From JAIOQJ01 sp963718635 (GTDB lineage: Bacteria > Planctomycetota > Planctomycetia > Gemmatales > Gemmataceae), in assembly GCA_963718635.1 (NCBI GenBank), contig OY970367.1:4402001-4466000 (forward strand): a stretch of DNA of 64,000 bases, given 5' to 3'. Each line of letters opens with the position of its first letter. Position 1 is the first letter of the stretch. The notes beneath the pieces were generated by a model that saw only the letters and a program-made list of their open reading frames with translations, searched no databases and was not told the origin of the DNA. The translations under genes were made by a program, and so were the position numbers. Below are positions 56,483 to 64,000 of this stretch, in pieces.

Positions 56483-57357
56483 TTATCCCGCAATCTTCAG
56501 AATGCGCTCGCGCGCCGTCCGCGCGGCGGCATCGGGGTCATCGACATAGGGATAAAGCTCGATTGTCACCCACCCTTCGTAGCCGATCTTTTTCAGCGAT
56601 TTGAGTGCCGCGTTAAAATCAATCACGCCGTCGCCCGGAACCAGATGATGATGCACACGCGTGGCGGCGATATCTTCTAGGTGGACGTGCCGAATATACT
56701 TCGCGAGCCTTTCGATCGTTGGCGCTGGGTCGTCGTTGACGCAATAGTGATGGCCGATGTCGAAGTTCAAACCGATCGCCGGCGAGTCCATGTGCTTCAT
56801 GAACTCTTCGAACTGTTCGGCCGTCTCGATCAACAAACCCGGCTCGGGCTCCACCAACAGCAGCACGCCCTCTTTCTCGGCATGCTCGGCAACGGGTTTA
56901 ATCGTCTCCACGAACAACTTCAACGCATTGCTCCACGACGCGCCGTCTTCCACCGGGCCCCCGGGCTCCGTAGTCACGCATTTGGCGCCGAGTTCTTTGG
57001 CCAGGGTAAGCACCGCTTGGTATGCAGCACACGCACATTGCGATAGTTGATGTCGGGCTCGATCCAAGAGGGGAACCAATAGAGTTGTCGCTGGTCGCTG
57101 ATGGCATGCATCATAAACGAATTGATGTTCGAAATCGCCAGCTGGTTTTGGCTTAGGGCATCGCGAATAGCCTGCTTCTGCTCGGGCAGCATGTAGGCGG
57201 GCCAAGCATGAGGCACATCGGCCATGATCTCAACGGCCGAGTAGCCGATGGCAGCCAGCCGCCGCGCTGCTTCCGCAAAGGAGAATTTGAGATAGGCGTT
57301 GGTGCTAAAGGCAAGCTTGAGCGACTCGGAAGAAGCAGTCACAGATAACGTCCCCAT
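56483..57357 (-). CDS. Xylose isomerase-like TIM-barrel sugar-phosphate isomerase/epimerase (one frame break)
   Basis: About 290 residues after joining frames at about 57030. The first part is LAFSTNAYLKFSFAEAARRL...GYSAVEIMADVPH. The second part includes LTLAKELGAKCVTTEPGG, LLVEPEPGLLIET, IGLNFDIGHHYC and HVHLEDIA...VPGDGVIDF. These metal-binding E/D/H residues match the AP2Ec family (hydroxypyruvate isomerase, IolE and others). The reaction is not predictable. Inositol-1-phosphate synthase lies 1.2 kb upstream on the same strand, so an inositol-related substrate is possible. Confidence 0.8.
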
Positions 57358-57378
57358 AAATGAATAGGCTTACCCTAC

Positions 57379-57642
57379 GTAGGACAAGTGTCTCGCTTGT
57401 CCTACCACGAAGTCGATCAGGCGAGCCGAACTGCCTAAGCTGTCGGTTCTGTTATTAACACCGGCTGCTTAGGCTGCTCGGCTCGCCCACCGAAAGCGCT
57501 CCGCTGCGCAAAGCCTTCGCGTCGCGGCTAACCTTCGATACGCTGTATCACAGCGCTGATGCGCGGGGTTTGTCGTCTACCCAGGCCTACGTCCCTTTCA
57601 GGGACTTCGGCCTGGGCTGACAGAATGAGCCTTTCAGGCTCG
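57379..57642. repeat. Cluster of palindromic repeats
   Basis: Four inverse pairs occur in a row: GTAGGACAAG/CTTGTCCTAC (57379-57405); GGCGAGCCGA/TCGGCTCGCC (57420-57487), the same outer arm class as 56393; CCCAGGCC/GGCCTGGG with inner GTCCCT/AGGGAC (57580-57616); and GAGCCTTTCAGGCTC (57628-57642). The arrangement fills the space between the isomerase and the next gene. Confidence 0.8.
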
Positions 57643-57725
57643 AATTCACATGAGACTAAGCCTGTGTGTAACGTTGACGCCTATCTTGAGTGTCAGACGA
57701 TTGCTGCCCATCTATGTAAAAACAA

Positions 57726-58535
57726 TCAGCGTGAATAGCGGAGGCATTCTTCGTATTCTCCTAACCGTTTTAGATGCCGAAAAAGAACCTCATCCCGTTG
57801 TGTACAAATGTCTAACTGTTTCAACATTTGCTGGTGCGGACTTCCAGCCCGGTCTTCAGTCAAATTTAAATCTGACTTTAGTTTCCACCACTCCATTTTA
57901 TTTCTTCTCAATTCCATCCGGCATTTCACAATTTGCGAGCGACTTTCGCGAAGCGGCGGTGGAACCTCGTGATAAATCAACAATTTGGAAGAGACAGCTT
58001 CCACGATTTGCATTTGAGGAGTTGAGCTTCCCTCGTCAGATGGAAAAAAATCTTGAACGTCTTTAACTGCACCGTACCGGAATTTATACACAAGCCAAAT
58101 TTGATGCAGGCCATGCTCAAAACAGGTTAAACCTTCGGAAAGGTTGATTTCCGGTAAATCCAGTGTCTGATCTGGGCGGAGGATGATTAGGCCGCTCAGG
58201 CAGCCCGCCCGTTGAGACTTATCGATTGGGGCATTGACCGCATACCTCGAATCGACTTGCTCGCATCGGAGGTAGCAACCCACTCGCCCTAATGGTGCAG
58301 ACCCCGGCAAAAAAATCGTGACCGCTTCGTTGCTCCGGTTTGTTATGCGCACAACTATCTTCACGCTCTTCCCATCGCCCATCTCGAACGACTGCTTATC
58401 GGCCCGCATAGTGATGACTAGGCCTCGCTCGGGTAGCGCTGGAAAAGCGCACAGCAGGGCGCTGAAAGAGCAACACTGAAAGCAGGCTAAGCAATCGAAC
58501 GGCCATTGGTCTGCCCCTTTGGCGGGAACGCCCAA
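57726..58535 (-). CDS. Protein of unknown function
   Basis: 269 residues. The N-terminus is cysteine-rich and hydrophobic (LACFQCCSFSALLCAFPAL) and could be a signal or lipoprotein segment. A beta-rich part follows (KSVKIVVRITNRSNEAVTIF), which resembles a small immunoglobulin-like domain. The C-terminus is helical and charged. I do not recognise a family. Confidence 0.55.
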   Translation of the reverse strand: MGVPAKGADQWPFDCLACFQCCSFSALLCAFPALPERGLVITMRADKQSFEMGDGKSVKIVVRITNRSNEAVTIFLPGSAPLGRVGCYLRCEQVDSRYAVNAPIDKSQRAGCLSGLIILRPDQTLDLPEINLSEGLTCFEHGLHQIWLVYKFRYGAVKDVQDFFPSDEGSSTPQMQIVEAVSSKLLIYHEVPPPLRESRSQIVKCRMELRRNKMEWWKLKSDLNLTEDRAGSPHQQMLKQLDICTQRDEVLFRHLKRLGEYEECLRYSR

Positions 58536-58549
58536 GCGAGACGCTTGTT

Positions 58550-59758
58550 CTACGCGTTGGTCTCACAATAACTTCGCAGCAACATGAGCTGTTTGAAGAA
58601 GTCGTTCTCGACAATACCAATAGGGCTCTTGAAAAACGATGCCAAGTGGAGCATCGGGCCGACTTCGCCACGGCGTTGGGCTAATAAGGCAAAGCGAGCG
58701 AGGTCCAGAACCAGCGGGGCGGCGAGGATGGCGTCGCACCCTTGCCAGGTGAACTGCATCGACATCTTCGTGCCGAGAAAGCCTTCGAAGTGGATGTGGT
58801 CCCAGGCAGTTTTCCAGTCGTCGAGCGATTCGACATACTCGATCGAAACGTGCGTTTGTGGCTTATAGCCGAGGATGCTGCCGACGATCGCGTCTTTCGT
58901 CAGCACCTTCGACGACTTGTTCTCCGGGTCGCTGAGCGTACGGCCGTCGCCGCCGCCGAGGATGTTGTGCCCGATCCAACTCATCACGTGTAGATGCCGT
59001 GCGGCGAACATCGGCGCCAGCACCGCCTTCAGCAGCGTCTCACCGGTTTTGCCATCTTTGCCGCCGTAGGGAACCTTGCGCAAGCGGGCCAGTTCATCGA
59101 GAGCCGGCAACGAACTGCCAAGCGAGGGCGTGAAGTTGACATAGGGCAACGCGAGATCGATGGCGGCATAGGCGTATAGACTGCTGGCAGGGAGCCCTGC
59201 GTTCGTACGATCCAGAACCTGATTTAACTGTTCGAGCGATTGATGCTCGATACCCAATTTGAAGGGCCCTTCGGTGGATGCCACGTTGACGACGACAACC
59301 TGTTCGAGCTCGTTCTTTTCTTTGAAGGCTTTAATGTCCGCTTGAACGCGCGCGATCGCTTCACGCGGCGTGCGAGCCAGTTGCACCTCGGGCATCTCGG
59401 CCAGTGCGGAAATCGATGCGCCGCTTTGCAACACGGTTCCTGGGCGGATATTGGCCGACCACGCTTCGAGATCTTCCCGGCATAATTCAAGCTGCGCGGC
59501 GGTGAAGATGTTCGAACGTGCATGCAGATTATTGATGGTGTCGAGGAAACGATCGTGACGAATATCGTGCCCGCCGACGATGAACTGATCGAGCGGATCG
59601 AGTGGCAAAGAACGGCAAAGCGCAGTGGCAGTCACCATGCCAGTCGGCGGCTGAATGCCGCGAGCGATGGCGGAAAGCCCGAGCGCTACCGTGCTGCCGA
59701 CACTGCCGCAGGCGCCGATCAACCACAAGCCGACGCGACGTTTGGCCATAGTGCGCAT
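58550..59758 (-). CDS. Inositol-1-phosphate synthase
   Basis: 402 residues. It converts glucose-6-phosphate to myo-inositol-1-phosphate with NAD. The start is LWLIGACGSVGSTVALGL (NAD-binding loop). Key motifs include VVNVASTEGPF, VPYGGKDGKTGETLLKAVLA, IGHNILGGGDGRTLSDPENK and DHIHFEGFLGTKMSMQFTW. Length fits the bacterial MIPS family. It lies in the same direction as the downstream isomerase-like gene. Confidence 0.9.
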   Translation of the reverse strand: MRTMAKRRVGLWLIGACGSVGSTVALGLSAIARGIQPPTGMVTATALCRSLPLDPLDQFIVGGHDIRHDRFLDTINNLHARSNIFTAAQLELCREDLEAWSANIRPGTVLQSGASISALAEMPEVQLARTPREAIARVQADIKAFKEKNELEQVVVVNVASTEGPFKLGIEHQSLEQLNQVLDRTNAGLPASSLYAYAAIDLALPYVNFTPSLGSSLPALDELARLRKVPYGGKDGKTGETLLKAVLAPMFAARHLHVMSWIGHNILGGGDGRTLSDPENKSSKVLTKDAIVGSILGYKPQTHVSIEYVESLDDWKTAWDHIHFEGFLGTKMSMQFTWQGCDAILAAPLVLDLARFALLAQRRGEVGPMLHLASFFKSPIGIVENDFFKQLMLLRSYCETNA

Positions 59759-59886
59759 GGAAACTCAAGAGAAGCGGCGACTAGGCCGGGGAGGGATGCC
59801 GATTCTGTTATTGTCGGGCGCGCGTTGGCGGAGGTCAAGGAAAGATGAGGGGTTCTGGACGATAAAGACTTGCAAGGTGCATTCAG

Positions 59887-60315
59887 TCACGGTGAAATGC
59901 AAAGAGTGATCGACGGGAAGCCGCTCCGGATGCCTGCGGCCAGTGAGACGTTTTCCATGGGATACCATCGGAGACAAGCGCTAAATTCAGGCAGCCAATA
60001 CGTCGTCGGGAGCAGGCATTCGCAACTCCATGCAGTACCGAGGCAATAGCTGAAAAGCTTGCCGATTTTCATTGCATTCTTTGCGGTTGATGTGCGGACT
60101 GAGTGAATGCAAAAATCATCCGTCTCGCTTTCCCAAATGACGGCGCGCGAGGTGAAGCCTGTTGGTGAACTCCCAAATAGAGTGAATTCAAATCTCGGCC
60201 AATCAGTCTCAGGCATGTTTGGGCCGAGTGGTAGCGGCAGGGGAACTTCGCCTGCTTTGCCCGATACGTCCCATTGAGCCAAAGTCAGAAGATACACGAA
60301 CAATATTTGAGCCAT
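59887..60315 (-). CDS. Possible secreted protein, unknown function
   Basis: 142 residues with a hydrophobic start (MAQILFVYLLTLAQ). The rest (FTLFGSSPTGFTSRAVIWES, TDDFCIHSVRTSTAKNAMKI) has no recognised motif. A frame error is possible because the end is short and atypical. Confidence 0.4.
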   Translation of the reverse strand: MAQILFVYLLTLAQWDVSGKAGEVPLPLPLGPNMPETDWPRFEFTLFGSSPTGFTSRAVIWESETDDFCIHSVRTSTAKNAMKIGKLFSYCLGTAWSCECLLPTTYWLPEFSACLRWYPMENVSLAAGIRSGFPSITLCISP

Positions 60316-60644
60316 GCTCGACCTCGTGTTGGGATTTCAACGAGAGTAGCCAAATTGGCGATAGCGGGCAATATAGCTTGTAAAACTTGGCAAGCATGAA
60401 TGCGCGAATCGATTCCGGCCCTCGTTTATCCCATCCTCCCCCCACCTCTGCTCCGCAAAGCCGGGGGAGGGAGTAAAGGGCGAGTTTCCGTTTTGCCAAG
60501 TCGGTTGCGCGCTCTAACGAAACACGACAGATAACACTGAAAGTTGACGCCCCGGACATCTAAATCGTCGGCTGAGCCCATGATAATATAAACAGAAATC
60601 GTCAGGTATTATCGCCAACGACAAGGAGGCTAGGCCGCAGCGAG
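60316..60644. other. Intergenic region with a short hairpin only
   Basis: No gene was seen. CCTCCCCC...GGGGGAGG around 60434-60472 forms a GC hairpin containing CTCCGCAAAGCC. A related sequence, CCTCCTCACC...GCAAAGCC, occurs near 25290-25325. Confidence 0.45.
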
Positions 60645-61692
60645 TCAGTTGCGAATAATCAACGCAGCGCGTTGTCTGGAGTAAACCTCGCCAATGATGG
60701 CCGCCGCTGCCGCACCGCGATTCTTCAACTCCTGCACGAACGCTTGGGCCTTGGAAGCTTCAATGCTTGCCAGCAAGCCTCCGGAGGTTTGCGGATCCCA
60801 GAGAAACTCCAGCCTGGGCGCCGTCGCGGATCCCTCGTAGTTGATATGCGCTCGGACATAGTCCGCATTGGACCGGCTTGCGCGGCGCAAGCGTGTCAGG
60901 TTATGTTCCTCGACCCCCGGAAAGATCGGCAGACCATTGAGATCGAGCGCTGAGACTTACACCGCTGCCTTCTGCCATTTCGAAGGCATGCCCTGCCAGG
61001 CCAAAGCCGGTCACATCGGTGACGGCATGAGCGCCGCCGACGGCGATCAAAGCATCGCGGCCAATTCGATTAAGCTGAATCATGCTCGCACAGGCTTCGG
61101 CCAAAACCTCTGGAGGGCACGCATCTTTTTTGGCCGCCGAGGTAACCATTCCCGTGCCAAGAGGCTTGGTGAGCACCAATAAATCTCCAGGCATTGCGGC
61201 AGCGTTGGTCCAGATTTTTTGCGGGTGGACAAGTCCGGTCACGGATAGACCGAATTTGATTTCGCGATCACGGATACTGTGGCCGCCGATGATGGAAGCG
61301 CCCGCTTCGGCACAGCGCTCGCCGCCGCCCTGCAATATCAGGCGAAGCCAATCGCTTTCGCCCAATTCATCATCCGGATAGGCGACCAAATTCAATACCG
61401 TCTTTGGCTCGCCGCCCATCGCATAAACATCGCTTAATGCGTTCGCGGCAGCGATCTGGCCGTAGATATAAGGGTCGTCCACTACGGGTGGAAAAAAGTC
61501 GATTGTCTGCACCAGTGCGATGTCGTCGGTCAGGCGATAAACGCCCGCATCATCGTGCGTTTCGGTGCCGACAAGCACATCGGCGTCGCGCGGCCTCGGC
61601 AAGTAGGCAAGCATCCGCCCAATCACATCGGGAGCGAGTTTGCCGGCGCAGCCAGCGCACGATGCATAGTCCGTGAGACGTCGAATGGTCAT
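60645..61692 (-). CDS. selD: Selenide, water dikinase (one frame break)
   Basis: It makes selenophosphate from selenide and ATP for selenocysteine or selenouridine synthesis. The start is MTIRRLTDYASCAGCAGKLA with Cys15 (in CAGC) as the catalytic residue and Lys18; Cys, not Sec, is encoded. Motifs ETHDDAGVYRL, DFFPPVVDDPYIYGQIAAAN, NALSDVYAMGG and GGHSI are present. The frame changes near 60950, then LDLNGLPIFPGVEEHNLTRL and FLWDPQTSGGLLASI. No selA, selB or tRNA-Sec is in the window. Confidence 0.92.
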
Positions 61693-61720
61693 AAAAGGTT
61701 GTTGGTTCGCCTGCTAAGGA

Positions 61721-64000
61721 TCAAGACGATTGCACCTGAAGGTGTCGTCGAACTGCTTCCACGAACTCCGTAGGACGATAAGGTTTGTTGATGAAGCCGA
61801 CTAGAGGGCCAAGGTCGCCAAGGTGGTCGGGCGAATAGCCGCTCGATAGCAGCACGCGCACATGCGGATTCATGTTGCGCAGACGGCGATAAGCGTCCAT
61901 TCCCGAAAGACGCGGCATGGTGAGATCAAGGACGACTAGAGCAATCTGGCCGCCTTGCTTCCGATAAATTTCGACTGCTTCCATGCCATCTTCCGCCAGA
62001 ACGACTCGATAGCCATGTTGTTCAAGAACAAACCGGCCAAGGGAGCGGATAGCCGGCTCATCGTCCACCAACAAGATGAGTTCCGTCGGCGCTACGGCAG
62101 GGGGTGCGGGCGTCGCCTTTTGATCCTTCAACAAGCTTCCTTCGGCCGGCTTTGTTGAGCGCGGCAAATAGAGTTCCATGCGCGTTCCTTCACCAACTTT
62201 GCTGTGGCAAGTCGCCCAACCATCGTGCGCCTTTAGAATGCCGTACACCATGGCCAGCCCGAGTCCCGTGCCATGGCCGAGCGGCTTGGTGGTGAAAAAG
62301 GGCTCGAACACCCGTGCGAGCACGTCGGGCGTCATCCCCGCCCCGGTGTCGGAAATCGTCAACCGAACAAAGTCGCCAAAACGGCCAACTTGTTCTTTTT
62401 TAACATCCGCATCGCTCACATGGTAATTGCACGATTTCAAGATCAATCGACCGCCGTCCGGCATGGCGTCCCGGGCATTCAAGCAGAGATTCGTCAAAAC
62501 CTGCGCGATTTGATCGGGATCGGCCACGATCGGCCATCCGTTGGAATCGATGGAGTCTTCAATGAGAATGCGCGGGTCGATCGTTGGTCGCAGAAGCGCC
62601 AGCACATCAGTGACAATGCGGCTCAAATCGATTGAATGCAGATGCAGCGTCGTCCAACGCGCATAGCCCAGCAGCCGGCTCGTTAAATCGGCCGCCCGAT
62701 GTGCGGCTTGATCGACGGCCACTAGAGTTTGGCGTTCCGGATCGTCCGCCTTGCGTTTCTCCAACAACATGGCGACATTGCCGATGACCGCGGTCAAGAT
62801 ATTATTGAAATCGTGGGCGATGCCGCCTGCCAGTTGGCCCACGGCCTCCATCTTCTGCGCTTGCCGCAACTGGGCTTCGAGCGCAATGCGATCGCTTACA
62901 TCGCGAAAGTTGACGATGAACCCCGCAATGGCCGCATCGCCCGAATGATTGGTGACAATCACTTCAAGGGTACGATAGGATCCCTCGCACGTTTTAACTC
63001 GTAATTGCGATGCGAAAGTGCCGCCAGGAATTGTCAGCGGTTCTGCCGCCTCGCGGGAGAAAGTGGTCAAATCGTTGGCATCGATGAGTTGGCGGGCGTC
63101 AATGCCCGACATTTCCGCGACTGTGTAGCCGAGCAATCGGCTGGCCGACGGACTGATGTACCGAATCCGGCTGTCGTCTCCGATCATGGCGATGCCATCG
63201 CTGCTCTTTTCGACCAACGCGCGAAACAGCTCTTCACTCTGGCGCAGGGCTTCCTCGGCCTGGCGTCGATCGGTCACCTCGCGTGAAATCGCCAGAATCT
63301 CCTTTACTTCATCGGTGTCTGGATCGAATATCGGCTGCGCGTGTGTTTCGAACCAAACGTAATAGTTGTCGTGCCTTCGCACGCGGTAAGAGACGGTCTG
63401 CGGCCGTTTAGTGATCTTCATCTGCGTTTGCTGTTCGTATACTCGATCGCGGTCGGCCGGGTGAATGATTTCATAGGAGGTTTTTCCAATCAGTTCGTGC
63501 GGTGTGTAACCGAGCAAGCGGGAGCATGCCGGGGTTACATCGAAAAAGACGCCGGTGTCGGCATCGTGTCGAGAGATTAAATCGGTCGCGTTGTCGGCGA
63601 GCAGACGATAACGCCGTTCGCTCTCGCGAAGATGGCGCTCCGCATCCGCCCGCGCTTGCTCGGCTTTCTTTCGTTCGGTGATATCCTGGGCAGCTCCGAT
63701 CAGTTGAACCACTTTGCCGGCCGCATCACGTTGGAAAATCGTATCCCGGCTTAGAAACCAGCGATATTCGCCGGTCGAAGCGAGCATGCGATATTCCGTT
63801 TCCAAAACGGCGCCGTCTTTTGCGTCATTCCAACGAGCGAAGAGCTCATAAATTCGCGGTAGGTCATCCGGGTGAAGCAAGCGTGGCAGGACATCCGGCC
63901 CCATCGCCTGGATTTCCGCAGCCGTATGACCAAGCAGTTCGGCCACATTGCGATTGGCGTAAACGTTCCGATTTTCTTTCAGATCGTGAACGTAGATCGC
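61721..64000 (-). CDS. Hybrid sensor histidine kinase with PAS domains (5' end outside window)
   Basis: At least 759 residues are visible, without a start because the frame is open to the window end. At least three PAS/PAC units (ending DITERKKAEQ, EVTDRRQAEEALRQ and DVSDRIALEAQLRQ) precede HisKA (GGIAHDFNNILTAVIGN, with the phospho-His), HATPase (NLCLNARDAMP, DTGAGM, GTGLGLAMVYGI) and a C-terminal receiver domain (LVVLDLTMPRLSGMDA). It is a cytosolic or membrane-linked two-component sensor; the input is unknown. Confidence 0.9.
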   Translation of the reverse strand, partial: AIYVHDLKENRNVYANRNVAELLGHTAAEIQAMGPDVLPRLLHPDDLPRIYELFARWNDAKDGAVLETEYRMLASTGEYRWFLSRDTIFQRDAAGKVVQLIGAAQDITERKKAEQARADAERHLRESERRYRLLADNATDLISRHDADTGVFFDVTPACSRLLGYTPHELIGKTSYEIIHPADRDRVYEQQTQMKITKRPQTVSYRVRRHDNYYVWFETHAQPIFDPDTDEVKEILAISREVTDRRQAEEALRQSEELFRALVEKSSDGIAMIGDDSRIRYISPSASRLLGYTVAEMSGIDARQLIDANDLTTFSREAAEPLTIPGGTFASQLRVKTCEGSYRTLEVIVTNHSGDAAIAGFIVNFRDVSDRIALEAQLRQAQKMEAVGQLAGGIAHDFNNILTAVIGNVAMLLEKRKADDPERQTLVAVDQAAHRAADLTSRLLGYARWTTLHLHSIDLSRIVTDVLALLRPTIDPRILIEDSIDSNGWPIVADPDQIAQVLTNLCLNARDAMPDGGRLILKSCNYHVSDADVKKEQVGRFGDFVRLTISDTGAGMTPDVLARVFEPFFTTKPLGHGTGLGLAMVYGILKAHDGWATCHSKVGEGTRMELYLPRSTKPAEGSLLKDQKATPAPPAVAPTELILLVDDEPAIRSLGRFVLEQHGYRVVLAEDGMEAVEIYRKQGGQIALVVLDLTMPRLSGMDAYRRLRNMNPHVRVLLSSGYSPDHLGDLGPLVGFINKPYRPTEFVEAVRRHLQVQSS

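Overview
The window looks like a chromosomal segment of a planctomycete (phylum Planctomycetota). Planctomycete-type features include a protein of the Minf_1886 type, TIGR03000-type domains, a very large secreted PVC-type cytochrome fused to a DUF1080 domain, a formylglycine sulfatase, a ThuA-domain protein, a Ser/Thr kinase fused to WD40 repeats, a DUF4058 gene, a Uma2 gene, and many short palindromic repeats between genes. A Gemmatales-like origin is possible but unproven. There are no rRNA genes, CRISPR arrays, phage genes or recognisable insertion sequences.

Layout. 1-1.5 kb: tRNA-Thr/Tyr/Gly/Thr followed by tuf, the classical bacterial order. 1.7-7.1 kb: small conserved genes, a RicT-like PSP1 protein, a TGS-type GTPase, purine nucleoside phosphorylase and an odd sigma-like protein with a signal peptide. 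7.1-9 kb: a repeat-rich strip carrying four copies of a palindrome-plus-motif element, a Uma2 gene and a gene remnant. 9-15.6 kb: kinase-WD40, then a branched-chain 2-oxo acid dehydrogenase operon (E1 alpha, E1 beta, E2) interrupted by a ParE-type toxin-antitoxin pair. 15.7-20 kb: groES and groEL separated by a HEPN gene and small genes, with a nucleotidyltransferase pair downstream. 20-25.3 kb: a small lipoprotein, panD, a GT87 membrane protein, a response regulator-GGDEF, a candidate structured RNA, and a primary-type sigma factor. 25.3-36.1 kb: a secreted glycosidase-like protein, Ku, an SDR, tRNA-Met, waaA, a RES-Xre toxin-antitoxin pair and secA. 36.4-43.8 kb: a zinc-ribbon membrane protein, two tandem exported methyltransferase-like proteins, a sugar ABC transporter (ATPase and permease) and a ThuA protein. 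44-50 kb: a sulfatase, a GT4 glycosyltransferase and an 860-residue methyltransferase/GT2/FkbM fusion. 50-57.4 kb: a sialidase-like protein, the PVC cytochrome, DUF4058 and a sugar-phosphate isomerase-like TIM barrel. 57.4-64 kb: palindromic repeats, inositol-1-phosphate synthase, selD and a hybrid PAS histidine kinase that runs off the window.

Reading-frame quality. At least 12 genes that must be single proteins are broken by small frame changes, including essential secA (about eight breaks) and selD. Both +1 and -1 type breaks occur, so assembly or sequencing indels are the simplest explanation. Genes with breaks are annotated here as one span.

The most novel material is (1) a five-copy element made of a 24-30 nt palindrome centred on GGAAATATTTCC, followed 9-12 nt later by AAATC(G/T)TGGGAAAAC, one copy ending 5 nt before a start codon; (2) a rod-shaped candidate RNA with its own terminator upstream of the sigma factor gene; (3) two tandem exported methyltransferase-like proteins; and (4) a toxin-antitoxin pair wedged tightly inside the branched-chain dehydrogenase operon.
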